Assembly (NCBI GenBank): GCA_036258735.1
Contig: DATADC010000041.1
Coordinates: 1 to 7,208, forward strand
Reading direction: 5' to 3'
Origin: JAPSGM01 sp036258735
GTDB lineage: Bacteria; Chloroflexota; Limnocylindria; QHBO01
Length of the DNA stretch: 7,208 nt
The notes below the pieces were generated by a model. That model saw nothing but the letters and a program-made list of their open reading frames with translations. It was not told where the DNA came from and ran no database searches. Both the position numbers and the translations under genes were made by a program. This document shows positions 1 to 4,315 of the stretch, piece after piece. The first letter of the stretch is position 1; each line of letters opens with the position of its first letter.

Positions 1-284
1 GCTCGGAGCAAGCCCATCACGAACCGGTCGGGTTCGAAGTAGCCGCTGATCTCTCCGCCGCCAGCGGCCTCCGGCGTGTTGTACGAAACCACTCCGTCGA
101 GGGTGGAGACGAAGTTCGAGATGAAGGTCGGCCGACCGAGATGGAGCGGGATGGACAGGTCGCTGCCGTATCGCGCCGCCAGGCCGGCCGGCAGCTGCCC
201 GCCGCGCGCCCAGCCGCGCGCGGGCGCCGCGGCAACCAGCGGCTCAAGGGCCATGGATGTCAGCGGGCCGGTTGCCGCAACCAT
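1..284 (-). CDS. RibD_C / dihydrofolate-reductase-like reductase, N-terminal part (runs off left edge)
   Basis: This is the first 94 codons of a minus-strand gene whose 3' end lies beyond position 1. The start ATG (284-282) overlaps the folE stop by one base in a TGATG junction, so the two are probably translationally coupled. After an Ala/Pro/Gly-rich leader of about 50 residues, the reading gives RPTFISNFVSTLDGVVS, then a glycine-rich GGGEISGY stretch and DRFVMGLLRA. This is the characteristic start of the RibD C-terminal (pyrimidine reductase) fold: the first beta strand, the 'N-x-V-x-T/S-x-D-G' substrate loop, and the D-R-F-x-M-x-L-x-R-A segment. Members reduce ribosylamino-pyrimidines in riboflavin synthesis with NADPH, and some act as alternative dihydrofolate reductases (for example mycobacterial Rv2671). 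There is no deaminase domain ahead of it, so it is a stand-alone reductase. The family call is fairly sure; the substrate is not known. Confidence 0.8.
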   Translation of the reverse strand, partial: MVAATGPLTSMALEPLVAAAPARGWARGGQLPAGLAARYGSDLSIPLHLGRPTFISNFVSTLDGVVSYNTPEAAGGGEISGYFEPDRFVMGLLR

Positions 285-955
285 CAGCGACCTCTGCGCC
301 CGATGCCGGCCACCGCGAAGAACTCGCCGCGCAAAGCGGCATCCTTCTCGTACACGCCGCGGTAGGCCGTGGTGCGGGTCGTGGCGTTGTTCTCGCGCAC
401 ACCGCGCATCTGGGTGCAGAGGTGATCGGCCTCCATGTACACCGCGACCCCGTGGGCGTTGAGCAAATCGGCCAGGGACTCGGCGATCTGGTGGGTCATG
501 CGCTCCTGGACGCCGAACCGTCGCGTGAGCACCCGCACCAGGCGGGTCAGCTTGCTGATGCCAATGATCTGATCGTGGGCCACGTAACCCACGTATGCCT
601 GGCCGAAGAAGGGCAGCGCATGGTGCTCGCACAGCGCGAAGAACGGAATCGGGCCCTCGACGACCTGCGCCAGCTCGCAGCTGGCGTCACCGTGGCACTC
701 CGTCGGAAAGACGGTGACAAGCTTGGCGTCCCCCTCGTATCCGTTCGTCGCGTCAATGAGGGCCTGCAGGAAGCGCCGCGGCGTGTCGGTTGTGCCGGGC
801 TCATCGAGGTTCATCCCGAGCGAGGCGAGGATCTCGCCCAGGTAGCCCTCGAAGCGCTCGCGCTGGTCTGGGTCTATAGCGCGAGCCTGGTCGGCCAGCC
901 AGGTGGGATAAGCCACGGCGCTTGAGCCGTTGGTCGGTTGATGTGTCAGGGTCAT
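284..955 (-). CDS. folE: GTP cyclohydrolase I
   Basis: The enzyme converts GTP to 7,8-dihydroneopterin triphosphate plus formate, the first step to folate and other pterins, in the cytoplasm. The 223-residue product has almost the same length as E. coli FolE (222). It carries the zinc and active-site signature CEHHALPFFG with Cys109 and His112, plus Cys180 in DHLCTQMRG as the third zinc ligand; His111 and His178 match catalytic histidines. Conserved GISKLTRLV and the TPRRF segment near residue 58 also fit. I chose the ATG at 955 because a GAGGA Shine-Dalgarno lies six bases upstream. The frame stays open to an ATG at 1015, but those 20 extra residues (rich in Ser, Pro, Gln) lack family similarity and would overlap the inter-gene hairpins. 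It follows the helical-repeat protein gene after 66 bases and overlaps the reductase gene downstream by one base. Confidence 0.96.
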   Translation of the reverse strand: MTLTHQPTNGSSAVAYPTWLADQARAIDPDQRERFEGYLGEILASLGMNLDEPGTTDTPRRFLQALIDATNGYEGDAKLVTVFPTECHGDASCELAQVVEGPIPFFALCEHHALPFFGQAYVGYVAHDQIIGISKLTRLVRVLTRRFGVQERMTHQIAESLADLLNAHGVAVYMEADHLCTQMRGVRENNATTRTTAYRGVYEKDAALRGEFFAVAGIGRRGR

Positions 956-960
956 TTTGT

Positions 961-965
961 TCCTC
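961..965 (-). promoter_or_regulatory. Ribosome binding site deciding the folE start
   Basis: On the minus strand the sequence reads GAGGA, then ACAAA, then C-free spacing straight into ATG at 955. The spacing is typical, and no comparable purine-rich site stands before the ATG at 1015, so this site fixes the short start of folE. Confidence 0.75.
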
Positions 966-976
966 GGTGGCTGAGT

Positions 977-1021
977 CGATGACGGGCTGCTGCACATCAC
1001 GCGGCCGCCCGTCACCGGGCG
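977..1021 (-). promoter_or_regulatory. Two mutually exclusive hairpins in the gap before folE
   Basis: Reading the minus strand, the first hairpin begins one base after the TAA of the upstream gene: CGCCCG, loop GUGA, CGGGCG (1021-1006), a 6-bp GC-only stem closed by a GNRA-type tetraloop. A second, longer pairing uses CGGTGACGGGC (1017-1007) with GCCCGTCATCG (987-977): 11 pairs, one of them G-U, around a 19-base loop. Both structures need the same CGGGC bases, so only one can form at a time. Neither is followed by a U-run, so a classical intrinsic terminator is unlikely. The longer stem ends about 11 bases before the folE ribosome binding site and does not cover it. Possible roles are mRNA processing or stability between the exported-protein genes and folE, or attenuation. 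The base pairing is visible; the function is inferred. Confidence 0.5.
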
Positions 1022-1693
1022 TTATCGGCCGAAGCGGGCCGGGAACTGGGCGACGATCCCGTCACTCAGCATGTCGGCCATGTGGAGGATGTGGGCGTGG
1101 ATCTCGTCGTAGGCGGCGACGTCGGCGGCGTAGTTGCCCTGCAGTCGCGCGACAGCCTCGGCCAGGGTCAGGTCAAGGTGGTCGGCCATCATGGCCTGCA
1201 TCTCGGCACGGTCCCAGTTGCGAGGGTTCGCATCGGCCAAGAAGGCTCCGATCTCGGCGCCGTTGGCGTACCACGCCTCGTGGGCGGCCTCAAAACCGAC
1301 GCCGGTCTTGGCGGCGACCAGCAGGTCCGCGGCACCGAAGATGTGCTCGCGCAGCAGGCGAGTCAGCTCGTTGCCAGCCGCCTCGCCGTAGAACGGCTTG
1401 ATGGCGTCGCCGATGTCGTCCTGGTTACGCAGCAGCCGCTCGACCGCGAGTGACTGGTCGGGCCGGTCGTCGACGATTCCGATGATCGCCATGCGCGTCC
1501 AGACGATGTGGTCCTCCCACAGCTGCCGCATTGCGTCGTGGAAGGTGCTGCGGTTGGCGCGAGAAGCGGCCGAAGCGGTGTCGTGGTTGTGCGCGCTGGG
1601 GGCCAGAGCGATGGCGAGGCCGGTCAAGGCCAAGGCCATGGCGGCCACGAGCATGGGGCGCGCGACGGGCCGGAGAGCGAGGGTGCGGTACAT
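1022..1693 (-). CDS. Exported helical protein of three 55-residue repeats
   Basis: The 223-residue product starts with a basic MYRTLALRPVARP and a hydrophobic stretch (about 14-31), a signal peptide or membrane anchor, so the body is outside the cytoplasm. The rest looks wholly alpha-helical. Three tandem repeats are visible: an acidic residue plus His at 61-62 (DHI), 116-117 (EHI) and 171-172 (DHL), exactly 55 residues apart, each followed 32, 31 and 30 residues later by an Ile at 94, 148 and 202. I recognise the general pattern (LWEDHI-x-WTR, AIKPFYG-x-AAG, HLDLT-x-EAVARL) from a family of uncharacterised secreted proteins often given unrelated enzyme names in databases; no kinase or transferase motif is present here. 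The ATG is preceded by GGAGGA at about 8 bases. The cupredoxin gene ends 32 bases upstream, which suggests a shared envelope, metal or redox setting. The function is unknown; the three aligned histidines could bind metal, which is inference. Confidence 0.85.
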   Translation of the reverse strand: MYRTLALRPVARPMLVAAMALALTGLAIALAPSAHNHDTASAASRANRSTFHDAMRQLWEDHIVWTRMAIIGIVDDRPDQSLAVERLLRNQDDIGDAIKPFYGEAAGNELTRLLREHIFGAADLLVAAKTGVGFEAAHEAWYANGAEIGAFLADANPRNWDRAEMQAMMADHLDLTLAEAVARLQGNYAADVAAYDEIHAHILHMADMLSDGIVAQFPARFGR

Positions 1694-1725
1694 CAGTCGG
1701 GTCCTCCGTTGTGGGCGGGCATGGG

Positions 1726-2079
1726 TCAGCTCTCGCTCACCACGACCACTCCACTCATGTCGTTGGGATGGAAGGAACAGTCGTAGCGGTGCTCGCCGGG
1801 CCCGGTGAAGGTGAAGCTCACGGTCTCCCCGGGCGGCAGATCCAGCACCTGCCCGCCATCGTCAAGCAGGCGGACGTTGTGGGTGAAGTTGTCGTGGTTG
1901 GTCCAGGTGACCGTGGTGCCGTCCGGCACGGTGATGACGGACGGCTCGAACTTGTACGAAGGTGGAAGGTCGACCTGGTTGGTGGCCACGGGCTCTGCCG
2001 CGGCCTCCGGGGAGCATGCCGCCAGCAGCAGAGCCGCACCAAAGAGCGGTCCGACGATCCACCCGAGGCGGCGGTTCAT
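1726..2079 (-). CDS. Plastocyanin-like cupredoxin lipoprotein
   Basis: This 117-residue blue-copper protein is probably a small electron carrier or copper binder tethered outside the cytoplasmic membrane. Residues 1-22 form a lipoprotein signal: basic MNRR, a hydrophobic core and the lipobox LAAC with Cys22 as the lipidation site. The mature part is a beta-sandwich with the type-1 copper ligands His67 (in FTHNV), Cys101 and His104 (in YDCSFHPNDM) and Met108. PDGTTVTWTN and LPPGETVSFTF are typical cupredoxin strands, and its size matches a single-domain plastocyanin. All four copper ligands are present, so it should be functional. The start ATG overlaps the stop of the upstream membrane protein gene by one base (TGATG), indicating translational coupling, with a purine-rich AAGGGCGG ahead of it. 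A pure copper-storage or delivery role is the main alternative to electron transfer. Confidence 0.93.
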   Translation of the reverse strand: MNRRLGWIVGPLFGAALLLAACSPEAAAEPVATNQVDLPPSYKFEPSVITVPDGTTVTWTNHDNFTHNVRLLDDGGQVLDLPPGETVSFTFTGPGEHRYDCSFHPNDMSGVVVVSES

Positions 2080-2387
2080 CAGGCCCGCCCTTCGCTGGTG
2101 CGGAACCCGGTGGTCAGGCTGCGAGTGGCCGCGGCGAAGATCAACACGAAGGCGGCCAGGTCGAGGACCTCGCTGATCGTGTGGGCGAACAGGAACACCG
2201 TCCAGTCCAGGTGGTAGGTCATGTAGCTGATCTCGGCCAGCGCGAACAGGCTGAAGCCCCAGCCGAGCAGGGCCGCGTCGGCGTTGAAGCTGCGCCAGGC
2301 GAAGTAGGCGCCGATCGCGAAGGCGGCCAGGTGGATCAGCAGAAATACGGGAGCCGGGATGATGTTGACGAAATCACCGATGGGCAT
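2079..2387 (-). CDS. Three-helix membrane protein of unknown function
   Basis: The product has 102 residues, mostly hydrophobic, with three predicted membrane helices at about 11-31, 38-60 and 63-87 and a short polar C-terminal tail. I do not recognise the family. Three histidines lie in or next to the helices (His19, His59 in the YH pair, His69), along with Glu52 and Glu73 in helices 2 and 3. Buried polar residues of this kind would suit metal, heme or quinone contact, but this is inference only. The ATG at 2387 has GGAGGT ten bases upstream. The gene overlaps the end of the preceding membrane-protein gene by 14 bp and the cupredoxin gene by 1 bp, so all three should be made together. It may be a membrane partner of the lipoprotein. 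Confidence 0.82.
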   Translation of the reverse strand: MPIGDFVNIIPAPVFLLIHLAAFAIGAYFAWRSFNADAALLGWGFSLFALAEISYMTYHLDWTVFLFAHTISEVLDLAAFVLIFAAATRSLTTGFRTSEGRA

Positions 2388-2667
2388 TGCGGTTCAGACC
2401 TCCAGACTTGGCCGCCGCGCGGCGGAGTTGGCGACGGGCTCCGTGGACAACCACGCCCGCCAGGACGAGCACCATGCCGACGACTCCAAGAAGGTGGGCC
2501 AGGGGCTCCGGTCCGAAGCCGTGATGCCCGGCGTGCTCGCCCGCGGTCAAGTGCACGAGCACGTCGCCCGCGCCGGCCGCCAGCATGAGCAGCAGCCCGC
2601 CTCGGGTCAGCGTGGGCATCTCGCGAACCTGGCCGAGCACTTGTCTTACCTTCTCTATCGCTAGCAT
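2374..2667 (-). CDS. Two-helix membrane protein with a His-rich loop
   Basis: This is the first gene of the leftward operon. The 97-residue product has two membrane helices (about 22-41 and 56-77) joined by a short loop rich in histidine: His39, His45, His48, His49 and His58, with GEHAGHH at its centre. The C-terminal tail is strongly basic (ARRQLRRAAAK), which by the positive-inside rule puts both ends in the cytoplasm and the His-rich loop outside. That arrangement next to a cupredoxin suggests metal, perhaps copper, binding; this is inference. I do not recognise a named family. The ATG at 2667 falls at the expected transcription start of the promoter just upstream, so the mRNA may be leaderless. 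An in-frame GTG at codon 10 (2640) with AAGG eight bases before it is a real alternative start and would leave a 27-base leader. Confidence 0.75.
   Translation of the reverse strand: MLAIEKVRQVLGQVREMPTLTRGGLLLMLAAGAGDVLVHLTAGEHAGHHGFGPEPLAHLLGVVGMVLVLAGVVVHGARRQLRRAAAKSGGLNRNAHR
2653..2664. promoter_or_regulatory. Operator candidate, repeat copy 1
   Basis: The 12-bp sequence CTCTATCGCTAG occurs here and again, identically, 50 bp to the right. This copy lies just downstream of the predicted start of leftward transcription, a classic repressor position. If the ATG at 2667 is used, it coincides with codons 2-5 of the first gene. Binding by the neighbouring regulator is inferred. Confidence 0.55.
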
Positions 2668-2673
2668 GGGCTA

Positions 2674-2702
2674 GTAATACACCCCGCCTGCTGACGTGTC
2701 AA
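2674..2702 (-). promoter_or_regulatory. Promoter of the leftward operon
   Basis: On the minus strand there is a perfect -35 box TTGACA (2702-2697), a spacer of exactly 17 bp (2696-2680), and a -10 box TATTAC (2679-2674) that matches four of six consensus positions. Transcription should start near 2667, at or within a base or two of the ATG of the first gene. This is the best promoter in the window and drives the membrane protein, cupredoxin, repeat protein and folE genes. Confidence 0.72.
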
Positions 2703-2714
2703 CTCTATCGCTAG
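2703..2714. promoter_or_regulatory. Operator candidate, repeat copy 2
   Basis: This is the second identical copy of CTCTATCGCTAG, abutting the leftward -35 box on its upstream side. A degenerate inverted copy, GTGATAGAC (7 of 9 matches to GCGATAGAG), follows at 2724-2732 over the rightward -10 box. One bound protein here could affect both divergent promoters; the exact 50-bp distance (close to five helical turns) to copy 1 would put both sites on the same face of the DNA. Confidence 0.55.
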
Positions 2715-2727
2715 TCGGAGCGTGTGA

Positions 2728-2733
2728 TAGACT
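2728..2733 (+). promoter_or_regulatory. -10 box of the regulator gene, leaderless type
   Basis: TAGACT fits the TANNNT pattern and is followed by six bases (GGGGCC) and then the regulator's ATG, so transcription should begin at the A of the start codon. No good -35 box and no Shine-Dalgarno is visible, which is the usual look of leaderless genes in GC-rich bacteria. Confidence 0.55.
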
Positions 2734-2739
2734 GGGGCC

Positions 2740-3468
2740 ATGCCAACGCAGAGAGAGCAGAACCTCGACGCGCTGAGCCTGCTCGACGAGCCGACCAGGC
2801 GTCGCCTGTATGACTGGGTCGTGGGACAGGGCCGGCCAGTCGGCCGCGAGGAGGCCGCGAAGGCCTTGAAGCTCACCCGCGCGCTGGCCACATTCCACCT
2901 CGACCGCCTCGCAGAAGCCGGACTCCTGGAGAGTGGCTATCGCCGCCTGAGCGGCAAGGTCGGTCCCGGCGCCGGCCGCCCGGCGCGCGTGTACTGGCGC
3001 GCGGACCGGGAATTCAGCGTTTCCCTTCCGGACCGCCGTTACGAGCGTGCCGCGCAGCTGTTTGCGGCCGCGCTCGAGCACATGTCTCCGCAGTCCCTGC
3101 CACCGACGCTCCGAGACGTGGCCCATCACCTAGGCCGCGAACTGGGCTCGGCATCGCGTCGCGGCCGGCCCGAGAGGCGCCTGGCCGCAGCTCTCGCGGC
3201 CGGCGGCTACGAACCGGTCGCCGACGAAACAGGAACGATTCGCCTGCGGAATTGTCCTTTCGACGCCCTGGTCGACTCCCACCGGCCGCTCGTCTGCGGG
3301 ACCAATCTGGCCGTGGCCGAGGGTCTTGCCAGCGGGGCCGGCGTAACGAACATGCGCCCGGTGCTCGACCCGCAGCCGGGATACTGCTGTGTCGCTTTCG
3401 TGCCCAATCGGCAGCGCGAAGCACATGAGCGCGGATCTGCTACGAACGGTGGGCCGGTCCCGGCCTAA
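2740..3468 (+). CDS. SufR-like winged-helix transcriptional regulator
   Basis: The 242-residue protein has an ArsR/SufR-type winged helix-turn-helix at about 8-90. LLDEPTRRRLYDWV is the first helix pair, GREEAAKALKLTRALATFHLDRL the helix-turn-helix, and GLLESGYRRL with GAGRPARVYW the wing. The C-terminal domain holds RNCPFDALVDSHRPLVCGTN and PGYCCVAF, giving Cys172, Cys186, Cys216 and Cys217. This layout resembles SufR, where C-terminal cysteines hold an iron-sulfur cluster, so it may sense redox state, iron or NO; the ligand here is inferred. It is a cytoplasmic DNA-binding protein transcribed divergently from the membrane/cupredoxin/folE operon, with 72 bp between the two ATGs and repeated 12-bp operators in and beside that gap, so it most likely controls that operon and itself. 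The ATG is chosen from the family-like N-terminus and the adjacent -10 box. The last 20 or so residues are a low-complexity tail. Confidence 0.9.
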   Translation: MPTQREQNLDALSLLDEPTRRRLYDWVVGQGRPVGREEAAKALKLTRALATFHLDRLAEAGLLESGYRRLSGKVGPGAGRPARVYWRADREFSVSLPDRRYERAAQLFAAALEHMSPQSLPPTLRDVAHHLGRELGSASRRGRPERRLAAALAAGGYEPVADETGTIRLRNCPFDALVDSHRPLVCGTNLAVAEGLASGAGVTNMRPVLDPQPGYCCVAFVPNRQREAHERGSATNGGPVPA

Positions 3469-3508
3469 CTCGGCGACTTTCATGACCCACGAGACTGAAG
3501 CGGTCATG

Positions 3509-3522
3509 CCGCAGCGCTGCGG
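3509..3522. other. Perfect 14-bp palindrome between convergent genes
   Basis: CCGCAGCGCTGCGG is its own reverse complement and lies 41 bp past the regulator stop. No T-run follows on either strand, so it is not a classical terminator. It could fold in either transcript and mark the end of both convergent units, or be a protein-binding site. A small TGAAATTCA palindrome follows at 3531-3539. Confidence 0.45.
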
Positions 3523-3547
3523 AATGAGCGTGAAATTCAGGTGAATA

Positions 3548-3564
3548 GCTGCCAATCCGGCAGC
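3548..3564 (-). terminator. Weak terminator-like hairpin after the response regulator gene
   Basis: On the minus strand GCTGCC, loop GGATT, GGCAGC forms a 6-bp stem beginning one base after the response-regulator stop codon. It is followed by a moderately AT-containing stretch (TATTCACC) but no true U-run. It is a plausible 3' end or stabilising hairpin for the two-component operon; termination strength is doubtful. Confidence 0.4.
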
Positions 3565-3565
3565 G

Positions 3566-4315
3566 TCAGCGGCTTGGCTGCGTGTCCGGTGTGTGGTTCG
3601 CGTCGGCCGGGGCGGGTCCCGATGCGCTCGGCGGCAGAAAACGGTAGCCAAGGCCACGCTCGGTTCGGATGAAGCGCGGCCGCTCGGGATCGTCACCGAG
3701 CTTGTCGCGCAGGCGGCGGACGTAGACGCGCAGGTAGTCCACCTCGTCGACGTACTCCCGGCCCCACACCTTGGCCAGGAGCGTCCCATGGGTCAGCACG
3801 TATCCGGCGTTGCGGACCAGGTGGTAGAGCAACTTGTACTCGGTCGGTGTCAGGTCAACCTGTGACCCGGCGAGGCGGACCTCCTGGCGCGCGAAGTCGA
3901 CCTCCAGCTCCCCGGATCGGAACGATGGCACGCGTGCAGAGGGAGCCGGCATGTCGAGGCGTCGCATCACGGCCTTCACCCGAGCGAGCAGCTCGAGGTG
4001 GTTGAACGGCTTGGTCACGTAGTCGTCGGCGCCGAGCTCGAGGCCCTTGACCAGGTCCAGCGTGTCGTCACGCGCGGTGAGCATGATCACCGGCACGTCA
4101 GAGAACGCACGGATCTGGCGCAGCACCTCGTAACCGTCAAGGTCCGGCAACCCGACATCGAGCAGGACGAGGTTAGGCCTGTCGTGCTCCACCAGATCGA
4201 GGCCGCGCTCCCCTCCGTCTGCGCCGATGACCTCGACCTCCCGCCATTGGAGCGTAAAACCGAGCCGCACGGACTCGATCACGTCCGGTGCGTCATCGAT
4301 CACCAGGATCTTCAT
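3566..4315 (-). CDS. OmpR/PhoB-family response regulator (KdpE-like)
   Basis: This is the DNA-binding output protein of the two-component pair, 249 residues. The receiver domain (1-118) shows the acidic pair Asp7-Asp8, the phospho-acceptor Asp53 in VLLDVGLPDLDG, Thr80 in MLTAR and Lys102 in VTKPF, so all key residues are present. The winged-helix effector (about 130-228) has LTPTEYKLLYHLVRNAG, the recognition helix region VDYLRVYVRRLRDKLGDD and the closing RTERGLGYRF. A Pro/Ala-rich tail of about 20 residues follows. The start ATG overlaps the kinase stop by 4 bp (ATGA), so the kinase is translated first and the regulator is coupled to it. Overall similarity is to KdpE-type regulators, but no kdp genes are visible, so the target genes are unknown. 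The divergent glutamate dehydrogenase gene is a candidate only by position. Confidence 0.95.
   Translation of the reverse strand: MKILVIDDAPDVIESVRLGFTLQWREVEVIGADGGERGLDLVEHDRPNLVLLDVGLPDLDGYEVLRQIRAFSDVPVIMLTARDDTLDLVKGLELGADDYVTKPFNHLELLARVKAVMRRLDMPAPSARVPSFRSGELEVDFARQEVRLAGSQVDLTPTEYKLLYHLVRNAGYVLTHGTLLAKVWGREYVDEVDYLRVYVRRLRDKLGDDPERPRFIRTERGLGYRFLPPSASGPAPADANHTPDTQPSR

Noticed and set aside
257..925. Long plus-strand open frame of 222 codons
   Set aside because: It lies antisense to folE, whose zinc and catalytic motifs are unmistakable. Long opposite frames are common in GC-rich DNA.
956..1015. Longer folE with 20 extra N-terminal residues starting at 1015
   Set aside because: There is no ribosome binding site before 1015, the residues are low-complexity, and GAGGA is well spaced before the ATG at 955.
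977..1021. Intrinsic terminator or tetrahydrofolate riboswitch before folE
   Set aside because: No U-run follows either hairpin, and the short gap lacks room and the core features for a known folate riboswitch, so only a generic structured region is reported.
1531..2217. Long plus-strand open frame of 228 codons
   Set aside because: It is antisense to the cupredoxin and its neighbours, is Arg/Gly-rich, and has no recognisable motif.
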